Positions 47,589-59,300 of a DNA stretch of 64,000 nucleotides are shown here, piece after piece. Numbering within the stretch: position 1 is the stretch's first letter; each line of letters begins with the position of its first letter. The notes beneath the pieces are model-generated. The model was not told the DNA's origin and did no database searches. It saw nothing but the letters and a program-made list of their open reading frames with translations. The DNA comes from Serilophus lunatus (taxonomy: Eukaryota > Chordata > Aves > Passeriformes > Eurylaimidae). The stretch spans positions 1,818,392-1,882,391 of the forward strand of contig VXBA01003435.1 of assembly GCA_013399895.1 (NCBI GenBank), in the 5' to 3' direction. The position numbers and the translations under genes were made by a program.

Positions 47589-50500
47589 TGTGGAGCAGGG
47601 AACTCATGGAAACAACCCCTTGATGGCTAAGGGCATCTGGGGGTGATCCCTCCCTTTATTTTATAGACGGCTGCAAGAGAGCTTGCTATACTGCTGCCAA
47701 AGACAAGTTCTTACTCAAACTATAACAGAAGAAGGCAGAGACGTGGCAAAGAAAAAGGCAACAGTGGGTCCAGCGAACCACAAGCCGCATGTCGCTACAT
47801 GGAGCTGGAGCAGAGGAGGTGTAGTAGAGGCCTGAGAACCTGAGAATTGTTTCAGGCTAACCTCAGGAAGCAAATGGTACTTTCAGGCTGCCCCTGCAAA
47901 GCAAAGCATATGTAGAAGTAATCATGATTTTGCTCTGGTTCCTTTTTAGAGACCAGGGACTCTTAGGAGGTGTTTTCTGTGTGGAAACCAGGCCCTAAGT
48001 GACTCAGAAACCATAAGCAGATTAGCATACTGGGTCCCACTGAAGGCAAGGAGTCAGTGGGTCAGTACAGGAAGGATTTCACTCAGAACACTTTCACTGA
48101 AGAACTCAGGCTAGGGCATTCTTTAAATGTAGTCTGTAATAATACTTCTTATAAAATTAAGTAGTCCCTTGAATGATATAAAAACACCATGAATGCTACT
48201 GAAAGCTATGAGAACTAACATGCTGTTGCCAGTTATGTGTAAGTTCAAAATCTGTGGTGGTATAAAGTTACTGTTTTACCTTAAGCTATTTTCTGAAAAG
48301 TGCAGTGGTAATTTGGAGTGATGCTCCTCTCTAGTTAAACTATTTAACTCACCAGACTGTTTTCCAATTGCATGTAGCCATTCACTTTTTGGATGCTTTA
48401 AAGATTGCTTTACAGCTTTGCAGCCAGGGAAGGTCTTTGCATAGCCAGAGAAATATATTTGGATTGTTCTCACTACATATTTTCTAATATGGACAGTATC
48501 CAGCACCACAGGCAGCCATGGAACAGGGCTTGATGTGTCTCCAGACTATACACATCATCTGTGAGAACAGCTTGGGATCTGACAGGAACTTACAGGGTTT
48601 CATTTAATAACACTCTAAATAGGAATGATCCAGAAAATAATACCCCTTCTTTTGTAACCCTGGAGCCACCAGGATATTTTAAATGTGGGGTTATGTGCTC
48701 AGATTTTAGACTAGATTGGAACTTCTCATTTAATTTATGCCATGCCCTTAAGTCATGCTCACGAAGTTTCAAAAAAGGCATGAAACCTCTGAGCTCCAGC
48801 AACAATGGTCATGAAGGTGACAAAGAAAGATGCAAGTGTAGCACAATGACACCAGGCTAAATGGCCATAGTAAAAGTGATACAGCAGGCTAGCAGTTACC
48901 TGAGCTCTGTCAGGGACTGGGCCAAGAAAACCACTGCCCTGCTCCATTAAGGTGTGCAAAAGTTGTACATTCTATTCCAACAGAAACACTGCTGACACAT
49001 TCCAGACTTGTAAGCTGTTCTGTACACAGTATGAAATATACAGTAAGTAGCACAGTGGAATTAAATAGAAAGAATAGTTATGAGTTGGAGTTATTGAGGG
49101 AGAGACACAGGCCTTCAGAAAGATGAAAAGCCCAGGTCCCAAACAGGTGCTGTAGTTGTATGTGGTGTCCCTTTCACCCTGACTGCATCTGGAAATCAGG
49201 TGAGTTGTGCATAAGGTGTCTGAGAAATTCGTTCTGCTTTTTATCTTGGAGACAATTTGTAAATTCTGAATTGTGGTCCAAATTATTAGGAAAGACTTCT
49301 GTATTTGCTAGAGATAGAGTTTGCCATGTGTAGGGTGTTTAGAAACTTTCTGCCTTGACAATTCACTAATAAGTGTGTGGGAGAGAGAAGCGACACAGAA
49401 GCATCTGTTCTTCCTGACTAGATGGTTGAAGTCATTAATAAAGCAGGATGACAACTGACAAATGATGAATAATGGATAACAATTCTCTTGTTCACTACTC
49501 TGATGACCAGGTGTACATGTGTACAGAGATCATTCCCTGCAACCATGCCAGGCTTGCACTACCATTCCTGAATACACAAAATGCATGTCTGTAAGTAAGA
49601 CTATTCAAAATTTGAAGGAAAGATTACAGATGTACTTAATTTTCTTTCCTCAACATGTAACCAGAACTGACTGTCCCATTTCCTCCTGAGCTCCAAAACT
49701 GAAAAGGTTTAGCTCATCTCCTGTTTTTTAGTGTCCAATGCAGTGACTTAGCTGATCTAAATATGGAGAAACACTGACAGAAACTGAAGCCTCCTTCTTC
49801 CCACCAAATCAGCTAAATGTTTGGAGATAGCCCAGCATAGTATTGAGGATCTTTGGTTGTTGCACACTGCCTGCAAAAGCTTGAAAGCGAATGATCATCA
49901 GAAGAGAAGAGGTTTTGTTGACTTCTTAATCTTTTAGAGAAGTACTTCAAGGAACCAATTAGGATTCCCCTACAGATGTTTATTTAAAACATCTAATTTT
50001 TTTTTAAATTGTATTTTTTTCCATATGAGGTACTTCTTCCACTCAAACAAAACAGCCATGATAGTGAGCCCCCACCAATGCCAATCTGTGCTGTGTGTGA
50101 GGAGGGTCACTTGATTCACTCACAAAAACAAGACCGTTGTGTCTGAGGCTGCTTGTGGAGCTCGTGTGCCTCACTCAAGCCTTCATAAAGGGATCTCCCT
50201 ATTTCTGCTCCCATTTTTCTACTCTCAGCCATTTGGAGAGATATGCATCTTTCCTTTTCTCAAAATGCCCAAATGACAAGTGAGACCTTTATTTTATAAC
50301 CATATCTGTGGCAGAAGAGGGGAGTGGTGGTAGTGATTCCCTCTTTGTGTGACCATCCACTGATCAGAGCATCTGCTTCTCGTGCAGAACGTCTTGGCTC
50401 TGTTCTCTTTCTAGCTTGCTCAGGATGAATCCAGCACCTTGTGTTAGGTATCAGAAAAGAGTTAAGGAATCCTCAAACCAAAAAGAACAATTAATAAATG

Positions 50501-51900
50501 AGCAAAAATGAAAGTGAGGGTGCAACCCACTCTCTATAGGTAATTTGGGGAAAAGCCTTTCTGTGCTGATGACTTTTGAGGTGCCTGAACACACATTCAG
50601 TAAAAGATGTAATATGCATAGAAATGGCAGTCAGAAAACGTAGTTCTTTCCTTGTGGGCAGGTTACCTAATTACTAAAATGAATTTATTATAAGCTGTAG
50701 TCAGGTTCTCACTTGTTTCTTGCTCTCCTGTGAACCTTCATTGAGCTGTTGCAAAGTGAAATGGCATCAGAAAGATATATTATCTGTAACTGCAAAGTGA
50801 AGGTTACTCTCTCTGGAGTGTTAGCTGGAGATTATGTATCTTTAAAGCATGGGAAAAGAGAGAAAAATTCAGACCATGTCTTTCTAATTCTTTTTCCTGC
50901 TGTGGAGTACTCTTAGCTGTTGACCTTTGTTTTAAAGAGTACAAAAAGAGGAAATGTAAGATGCAAGGAGAGTGTTTAAATTAAGTCCCATACAATTTTT
51001 TGGCAGTGAACTGCTATTTTTACCAGCATCCAGCACCTGTGCAGGTGGCAGAAGAGTCCTTTAAGCCACCCTAGAGGAACATACCTTCCAATAAAATGCC
51101 AGATTTTGGCCGTAGCCTGAGAAAAGTGCTGAATTCCTCCGTTATTATTGACTACTTATTCTGTCTGTCTGATAAGTTTTCATTAATTTGTTAATGAGAT
51201 CTAAAGTGTGTTAGTGCTAAAACACTGAACTATCATGTGACTAATGTAAAATCACAGTCAAGCCTTTTTATCTGCACAAACTTCTTAAAATATTTTGGAG
51301 ATGCAGAAGGCCTGGGAACCCTCATTGCCAAGACATCAGACTGTATTTCACATTCTTTTAACATTTGATATTCTGGTCTTTAATTAACATATTTTTTTTT
51401 ACTGATTAATTAATTCCCACAGGAAGCAACACCCCATTTCCCACTTGAAAATAACACCTGCAGCTCACACTATCCTTCTAAAAGATATCACTAGACAGTA
51501 CACTTCTAAGAGTAATGACAGTCTCTAGAAGACTGCTTGTATGATCAGTAGCGACATGAATTTCAGGCAAGACCACTTACTTTATGTCATTCCAAATCTT
51601 GCGCTAAGAGCCAGTAGGCAAGCTCTACTTTTTCAGACTTCTGCAGGTTTTCCTGCTCTGCTGTGTCCAACCTTTAGTTAAGGGTCAAAGCCCCTGCTCA
51701 CTCTGACTTCAGAGTCAGCAGATTCTCCCTTTCTCAAAGCATTTATTAGTGCTTTCTTTTATATCTTTCAGGCCATAAACGTTTCAGGAATGTGGACTCC
51801 ATAATTATGCATTAATAAATGAATAGGCCCAATTAGAGAAATAAATTATTTAGTAGTAATTAGCAATAATAACATACTATTTCAACTCTATAATTTTGCC

Positions 51901-51922
51901 TTTTTTTTTTTTTTTTTTTTTT
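51901..51922 (+). repeat. T22 homopolymer in hyaluronidase intron 1
   Basis: An uninterrupted run of 22 T residues about 385 bp before exon 2. Read from the minus strand it could be the A-tail of a retroposed sequence, but no matching body was recognised to the left. Confidence 0.95.
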
Positions 51923-52306
51923 GCCGGTCTTTTGGATTGCTTTTCTTTAAAAGAGGTGCAAATACTGTAAAAAAGACCATTACTATCTTTTTAAAGGAAC
52001 TTGCTCTTTTTCATCAAACTGAGAAATATTATAGTGTCTGTCACTATAAATACTGATCAGGTATTACTTTTTAATCCATGACTGTAGACAGAAAGAGTTT
52101 TAGATGTAATTGATCACTCCTTGAAATCTGGGGAAGAAGTTCCTTACTTTGTATTTTCCGAGATTCAATTTCACAGGACCGATGTTGCCTCAGTGGGGAC
52201 AAAAAACCAAACAAACAAACAAAAAAAGAGGTGATGCTCATATCCCAGTGCTTTTTTACTTTTATATCTTTGTTTTCTGAAGTGCAGTTTTGGCCTTCTT
52301 TTCCAG

Positions 52307-52396
52307 GCAGATCTGATCAATACCATTGGGGAAAGCGCAGCTTTGGGAGCAGCTGGAGTTGTTCTCTGGGGCAGTATGCAATATGCCAGCTCAAAG
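52307..52396 (+). CDS. HYAL4: Hyaluronidase, coding exon 2 of 3 (90 bp)
   Basis: This exon encodes residues 307-336, starting ADLINTIGESAALGAAG and including GVVLWG. The GESAALGAAGVVLW block is nearly invariant in vertebrate GH56 enzymes; Trp327 is the aromatic residue that lines the substrate cleft (the position of Trp321 in HYAL1). The exon is exactly 30 codons, the size of the second coding exon in mammalian hyaluronidase genes, and is flanked by TTCCAG and GTAGGT, both in phase 0. It is too short to stand out as an ORF and was found from the conserved motif. Confidence 0.97.
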
Positions 52397-53525
52397 GTAG
52401 GTCATATCAGTTTATCAACATTTAGGAGTCACCTTAATACTCCTTCTCTGCAACCACACCCTCCATAAAACCTATCTATCTTTATCAATGTCATCAGCCA
52501 GCAATTGAGGATGATGGCTCAGTACTGTTTTCAGGTATTGTTAGTTCTATGCTTTTGTTAGGTTGAGAAGTCCCATTGCTTCAGAGCACATTGCTTTGGG
52601 CAGGTCATTTGTAGTTCAGTGGAATAGTGAGCTCAGGTGAGAAGAAAGACATACAAATATAAGCACAGCTTGTTTTGCAATGTTTTCCTTAGTAGCTGTG
52701 GCAGTTATACAGATCCACTGAGAAGGAATGGAGTCTGGAGGCAGGTTATTTTCTCTGGTTGCTAGTGTTGAAGTGACACATTGAAAATAACGTTGCCATA
52801 AGAAAAGCCCTAATTTCTTCACCCATCTTCTTAACGCTTTCACAAATAATAATTCTTGAAGTGAAAGAGAAGATGGGAGGCTGCACTGGGGTTTTCCAGG
52901 AGGCATGGCAGGCTACTCCTACTCACTATAAACCTGTGCTGGACTTTAGTGTCCACTCTGCTTTTCATGCAGTTTACTCTCTTCCTTCTGAAGTCTCTGC
53001 CAAAGCACTGCTGACTTGGGCAGAAGGAGCAAGAAATCTGAAATGGTACTTTCTAGTTGCAATTGCAACTTCTGTGCTGGTTTATGGAAATTATATGGCT
53101 CCTGGTAAATTGAAGGAGTTGGAGAGATCAGGACCAGAGTGGTGATGCAATACATGCCTTAAAATCTGTTAGTCCCATGCACTTTTCCTAGTCAGTCGTT
53201 TCCAGAAATGTCTACTCAAGGAACTAGTTAGTCTCAGATTAACGTATAAGCTCTTTCTGCTTCCTGGCACTCCTCCCTAGTCTGATATTGTACATTTTTA
53301 CCAAGCACTCAAACAGACAATGTAGTAAAAGTCAATATTTTTCCAATCTTACACATGGAAGTAAGCTCATCAAACCAAACAGATCACTCCTGTATGTAAG
53401 TCTAACAAGATTTATCACAACTGATTACTTTAGCCAAGAGCACTTTAGTACTTTCATCTTCTTAGATATAATAAACTTGGGCATAGTGCTAGCCACTGAG
53501 GAATGTGGTCTTTTATTATTTACAG
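52397..53525 (+). other. HYAL4: Hyaluronidase intron 2 (1129 bp)
   Basis: It runs from GTAGGT to TATTTACAG. ORFs at 52616-52906 (minus) and 52861-53145 (plus) are inside it and have no family resemblance. No repeat was recognised. Confidence 0.9.
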
Positions 53526-53954
53526 GAGAGCTGTTTAACTGTGAAGCAATACATTGATGGACCCTTAGGACATTACGTCATTAATGTGACCTCAGCAGCC
53601 AAACTTTGTAGCAAAGTCTTGTGCAAGAAGAATGGAAGATGCATTCGCAGAAACAGCGACTCTTCTGCTTACCTCCATTTGTCACCCACTGACTTTAAGA
53701 TCCAAAACCATCACTCAAACAGGAGCCCCAGGTTCCAGGTGACTGGTGAACCCAGCCTGGAGAGTATTGAAGCCATGAGGCAGAGATTTGTTTGTCAGTG
53801 TTACCAGGGCTGGACAGGAATATTTTGCGAATTGCCTGATGAAAGGCTATTGAAGCACTGGGTTCATGTAGTTTTCAGCAAATCAAGAAAACAAGAGCTT
53901 TTTGTGTTCTTCTTAGGAGCTATGCAGCTTCTTCTGCTTTGTTCCACATACTAA
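53526..53954 (+). CDS. HYAL4: Hyaluronidase, coding exon 3 of 3, EGF-like region and C-terminal hydrophobic tail
   Basis: This exon encodes residues 337-478 and the TAA stop. Cys339 (ESCLTVKQY) should pair with Cys46 across the barrel. The EGF-like module has six cysteines at 364, 369, 375, 426, 428 and 437, with exactly the spacing seen in HYAL1 (5, 6 ... 2, 9); CYQGWTGIFCE is the closing strand. Sequons begin at 356 and 401. The chain ends in LFVFFLGAMQLLLLCSTY (461-478), a hydrophobic stretch with no cytoplasmic residues after it, as expected for a GPI-anchor signal such as that of SPAM1. An anchor site would lie around Ser454-Ser456, but the RKQ before the tail makes this less clear, and a simple membrane tail is possible. 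The full length of 478 residues is close to human HYAL4 (481). No frameshift or premature stop is seen across the gene, so it appears functional. Confidence 0.96.
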   Translation, partial: ESCLTVKQYIDGPLGHYVINVTSAAKLCSKVLCKKNGRCIRRNSDSSAYLHLSPTDFKIQNHHSNRSPRFQVTGEPSLESIEAMRQRFVCQCYQGWTGIFCELPDERLLKHWVHVVFSKSRKQELFVFFLGAMQLLLLCSTY

Positions 53955-55274
53955 ACTCTTCTGAGGCAGTGCAAGGAAATAAGAAGTGGTGCCCCTAGGA
54001 GATCTGTTCCTTAGCAAATTTTTATTGCGCAGGGGAAAGGCACTGTTGATTAAATAATTTTATTCTGTTTTACTCATCTCCCACTCCTGGAATTGTTTCA
54101 GACATTAAATATTTTGAAAGCAGACTCTTCTTTTTTTACCAGCTGCTTTACTCCTAATTCATGTTTTACTCATACATTCAACAGATAAATCTTCTGCAGC
54201 AGCAGTGGAAGCTTTACCTGAGTAAAGGAATTGGATGAACTTGTACAGAGATTCAACCATGTAGAAGCTTTAAAAAAAGAATACAGAACCTCTTTATTTC
54301 AGGGCTGGATAGTTTAACATGGTGATGAGGAGTCTTCATATGGACCAGAGACTGCAAACTGTTCACTGCAGCTCTTGCTGAAGTCAAGTGGTACTTTGTG
54401 TGAGCAGCAGCACTGTGCCCAGAGCCACATCCACCACAGCTCACTGATCCTACTGCTTCTGCATGGGCAGTGTGAAGAGCATGGAGTCATGTATAAGCAC
54501 ACACATTTTAAAAATGTGTATTTCAGTATTTTGAAGGCTAATTTGATTCATGTTTCTTCTAGAGGCATCAGTATTTACAGTGCTAGGGTTGTGCCATTAG
54601 TTTCAAAGGTACTATTTGACTGAACACTTCTGCAACTGCTTTTAGGTGAGAGACTCCTGAGCAATGAGAAGAGTGCTGGCAGCTGGCACCCCACAGTGCT
54701 TCTGGCTGGGCAGGCATTAGGGGAGAGCTTCTTTGCTCACTCCAAACGCTTGGGAAGGAGGCAGCCTTGCTGCTTGGCATCACTGCTGCCTTTGGAGCTG
54801 CTGTAGATCTATGCTTTCCACTGTCTGGTCAGCGACTGGGAAATGGGAGCAGGCTGACAAATCCTACTGTCACTGTGCATCTCCATGCAGGACAGGAGAA
54901 AATGAAGAACTCTATTCATTACAATACTTTGGCTTGCAGCCTTCGGCTTCAGATGGAGACCTCTTTGAAGGTGGTAGAGCTTAATGAACTACCAATTACA
55001 TATATATATTACAATATAGCATCCATAACACAACACATGACACATAACATCCCGTCAGGCTGTGGCATGTCCCTTTGCAGTTATTCATTGGTTCACATTC
55101 ACTGGTTCATTTGTGTGAACAAATGTGTTTTCATCAAAGACCTCTCTGTCTTCCATATAGCCTTTTGATGTAACAATGGATGCTTTCATTGAATTGAAGA
55201 CAAACCCAAGAAGTTCTGTAGATCTCTCTGACTTATGGAAGATACTAAAATGATTTTCTTTGGGGCTTTTGTAT
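53955..55274. other. 3' flank of the hyaluronidase gene
   Basis: After the candidate poly(A) signal nothing coding was recognised. Several overlapping ORFs at 54250-55170 on both strands look like chance. A short TA-rich stretch lies near 54998-55010. Confidence 0.6.
54104..54109 (+). terminator. HYAL4: Candidate polyadenylation signal ATTAAA for the hyaluronidase
   Basis: The common variant signal ATTAAA lies 150 bp after the stop codon and is followed by a T-rich stretch (54125-54138). No AATAAA was seen closer, so this would give a 3' UTR of roughly 170 nt. Confidence 0.45.
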
Positions 55275-55279
55275 GATGC
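55275..55279. repeat. Target-site duplication GATGC, left copy
   Basis: Repeated exactly at 56377-56381. Confidence 0.88.
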
Positions 55280-56376
55280 TATAGTGAATTGACCACGGCT
55301 GGATGCCAGGTACCCTACATTACAGCCACTCTCTCACTGTCCTGTGCAACTGGACAGAGGAGAGAAAATATAAGAGTTCATGAGCTGAGATAAGGACTGA
55401 CCAGGAGAGTTCACTCACTGATCATTGTCACAGGCAAAACAGACTCCAAGTAAGGATATTAATTATATTTATTACTAACAAAATCGTAGCAAGAGAATGA
55501 GAAGTAAAATAAATCTAAAGGACACCTTCCCCTCATCCCCCTCCTTCCAGGTTCTACCTTCTCCCCCCCAGCAGTGCAGGGAGACAGGGAATGAGAGTTA
55601 CAGTCAGTTCTTGTTTCTGATGCTGCTCAGAGAGAGCAGTCCTTCCCCTGCTTCCTTTGGGATCCCTCCCACAGGAGATATTCCTTCACAAACTGCTCCA
55701 GTGTGAGTCTCTCCCACAGGCAAGAGTTCTTCAGACACTGCTGCCACAGGGGTCCCTTTTCCACAGGGTGCAGTCCTTCGGGTGCAGGCTGCTCCAGCAT
55801 GGGTCCCCCACAGGGCCAGAACTAGACTGAAAATCCTGAACTGACTAGAAAATCCTGCTCCAATGTGGAGTCCTCTCCCCACGGGTCAGCAGGTCCCTGT
55901 TAGAACCCTGCTCAAACATGGGCCTCCCACGGGGTCACAGCCTTCTTCAAATATCCACCTGCTCCAGTGTGGGCTTCTCCACGGGCTACAGGTGGATCTC
56001 TGCACTCCTGTGGTCCTCCATGGGCTGCAGGGGTACGCCTGCTTCACCATGGTCTTCCCCATGGGCTGCAGGGGAACCTCAGTTCTAATGCCCAGAGCAC
56101 CTCCTCCCCCTCCTTTTCTACTGACCTTGGTGTCTGCGTTATTGTTCAGGTGTTCTCACTCTGATCTTCTCTGACTCCCTTCTTCACCTGGACAATAACT
56201 TTTTTTTTCCCTCTTAAATGGGTTATGACAGAGATGTTACCATCAGTCCTGACTGGCTCAGCCTTGGCCAGCGGTGGGTCTGTCCTGGATCTGTTTGGCA
56301 CTGGCTCTGCTGTACATGGGGGAAGTTTCTGGCAGCTTCTCAAACTACCAAAACCTGGCCACAGAGACACAATATA
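55280..56376 (-). mobile_element. Solo LTR (family B), minus orientation, 5-bp TSD GATGC
   Basis: A 1097-bp element is the reverse complement of the family found at 28026-29113. The right end AAAACCTGGCCACAGA matches the start of that LTR reversed, and the centre (about 55978-56034) is nearly identical to 28390-28440 reversed. The left end (TATAGTG) is a mutated TGTAGTG. Perfect duplications GATGC at 55275-55279 and 56377-56381 confirm both ends. TTTATT at 55468-55473 is the reversed AATAAA signal. No internal retroviral genes remain. It lies about 1.3 kb downstream of the hyaluronidase stop codon, on the opposite strand. Confidence 0.93.
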
Positions 56377-56381
56377 GATGC
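56377..56381. repeat. Target-site duplication GATGC, right copy
   Basis: An exact copy of 55275-55279. Confidence 0.88.
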
Positions 56382-59300
56382 ATAGAACTGAATATTGTTA
56401 CAGGTCCTGGACACAGACATTAATAAGAAATCCACATGTGGGTCTAAAACTTTTTCTTGGCCTTTGCTAGTGGCTGTATTGAACATCTGAGACCTGACTA
56501 CACTGCTCACATTACACAGCCCCCTATTCCTGTAGCCGTTTGATTAAAATCAGCAAGACTATGTGGAGAGGATACCCAACTTTGAATCTGACCCTTAGAC
56601 AGGCCCACTTCTTGGTATTGCACTAAATTACTTTTAACATTAACATGTCTATATGCATTATAATCTGCTGAGTGTCCTGTGTTCTATGTAATCTCCTGTT
56701 ATCTCTGAACGTTTCTTCATGGTAACCCCACAAAAAAACCCCTCTATCTTTGCTTTGCCAGGACCAAATTCACAGCTAGAGTGAAATGTAAAGCTTAGAT
56801 TCAGTTGACCAAAGACCCAGGTCACAGCATATCTGCAGTGGACAGCTTAATGCTGCAAACCTAGGCACTGAAATGGGACGCTTAAACAGAGACTTAATCC
56901 TGTAGTGAGTCACTCTGTGATGACATGTGCTGAGAGGCTACAGAAGAGCTTTGTGTAATGGCAACAGATGACAGCATATGCAAAGATAAAAAAACTTCAT
57001 TATTTTGGTGTAAGGATTAAAATTATAGAAAAACTGATAGCTATTAAGAGCTATGCCTCTAGACTGAAGTTTCGGTGTTTGCCTTTTAATTTTTTGTAAT
57101 TGATGTTATATATATTCTGCTTTATCTCCTTCATTCAGTTTAGAGTTTGTTGAACTTCAAGGGAATTTACACATACTTTAGTATCTTGAGAGCACAAAAA
57201 TTTTAACCTAGTTTTGCTAAATGCCTGTCAGCATTGTTGGCCTGTATTTAAACTGGATTGTCGTGTTTTGTGTAATGCTGTCATGTGTTCTGAAGCCAGA
57301 GCTGATGTGAAAATGTTATAATGCTTGTGCCAGTGAAATATGTTTATAAAATGTCCTGTAACACTTTGTGATGTGTTTTCATTATTTTTTGTAGGCTTAT
57401 AAGAATAAACAGTGTTGTGACTTATGTACACAATTTATTTGAGTAGTATAAATTCAATTAAACTGACATAAGATCTTCATCAGCATAAGTTCTGCCAGTT
57501 TGTGGGAAGTTTATGCAAACAAATGCTGGGGTGAAGTAACTATGTTGATGATTCAGTCTGTGGTGTATATTCTCTATTAGGGAACACTGGTGGAGGCCCA
57601 TGCAAGTCTGTAAGTCTCTGTCAGTTAATGTCAGATTTGCCCAATGGCTCTTCTTCAATCTAGGTTACCACTTCACACAGAAGAATGTATGAGTATCTGT
57701 GATAGTACATCTACCTGGAAACAAAGGGTTTTTTTAATTTGGCTCATATATTTCTGTGAAGATCTGCAATACCAGTTCTGCATCCTCATCACTAGGCTAT
57801 CTTGGGTAGAAAACCGAAATCAGAATTTGGTCTGGGCTTCTTAATGATTATTGAAAGAAACAAGTGAATGTAAGTCAAAGTAGGTTTCTTTTTCTATTTC
57901 ATCAAGTTAGAGTCCCTTATTGTGTGAAGATAGTAAGATTTACTGTAAGGCAAAGCCCCTGGAAGTGGTGGAGCTGGAGGCAGCCCTGCTGCTGACTGAG
58001 GACAGGCAGAGGTTGCACAGATGTGTGCATGTAAGAGCTCCCACAACTCGAGTGCTCCTTGTGGGACCACTAACTACACCAGCCAGTATCAAAGTCAGGA
58101 TGCATTTGAATCCATAGCTCCACGGGTGACTATGCACTGAGTCACCTACCAGGAGAGAGTCACAATGTGGTGCTGCATCAGTGCCCTATGCCAGGGAAAG
58201 TGAATGATGGGATCATGAAAGGTTGGCTGAAACCTGATGCTCTCTGCATGGCCACAAAGCATGCACTACTTTGCATGTACCACTCTTTTGGAGAAATGTG
58301 AAATATAGTCAAAACCTTGGTAGTGAGCAATTTTTACTTTATGTTTCCATTAAATTAATCCAAATCTTCAAAATTAACTATGAATTGTTTCACTTAATAC
58401 TGAAAGTCTGAATACTGAAAAAATTTAAGTGCGTAGGCTTTCTTGCAACACGCAGCTACCTGGAAGGTAGGGAAAATACTTTTTGCTCCCCTGCCCCCTA
58501 CTTTATTGATCCTTCCAAGCAGATTGTATGGTCCAGACTTTGGAGAGAGAATGATCTAACTTGTAGCTGTGGTAGAACTATTTGAAGATGGGAGAATTTG
58601 AATTCGCAGAAAACCTCTATGGTGTTGTCTATTAGCTATTGTTCTTAAACCATAGTTGATCCTGTGAAATAAACATTGTTTTCCAGAGAAAACAGAAATA
58701 AGGGTTTGATTTATTTTATCTGAACCACTTCTAATTCAAGATGATCATGGACTCAGACCCCAATTCTTCCCAAATGCTGAGCTGTAGAGTTCTCTAATTA
58801 GGTGAGGATAAACAATACCAACAGACTGACAGGCTTTCAATTTTTCTCAGCTTTGCTGATTTAGCATTCAAAAACTTTGACATTTGGGTTATGCTCTTTT
58901 CCTTTTTCTCTCTCACTGCAGTTGAGTGTTGCACTTAATAAAATATATCATGTTTTTAGCAACTCATGAATGTATGGAAAGCCTGCAAATCATTTTGTTC
59001 CACTTCAGTCTGACTGGTAGATGTGTGGGCTTGTGGTTGCAACTAGACCAGCTTTAGGTATCACTGGCATCTTCTTCTCACTCCCAACCTTTCCTCTCAC
59101 TCCCATTCCTGTATCATGGTGTACTGTCCCCTGCTTGTGCTGGCACAGCTGTTCAGGGCCTTTGCCTTGATCTGGATTGGGAAACCATCCAGGTCAAAAG
59201 TTCCCTTGTTAAAAAAAAAAAGATGCTTCCCCAAGATGCTTGTTTTCTGAAAGTCAGATTAATTCCTCTATGTGACTCACATCATGCAGCTTGTACAATT

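Larger units (their letters stand above)
46757..52306 (+). other. HYAL4: Hyaluronidase intron 1 (5550 bp)
   Basis: It is bounded by GTAAGC and TTTTCCAG. It is AT-rich with a T22 homopolymer at 51901-51922 and a possible old retroviral fragment around 47152-47790 (purine tract followed by TG, see the separate entry). No additional exon was recognised. Confidence 0.9.

Noticed and set aside
55604..56370. ORFs of 65-103 codons
   Set aside because: Internal to the minus-strand family B LTR; they mirror the ORFs in the copy at 28 kb.
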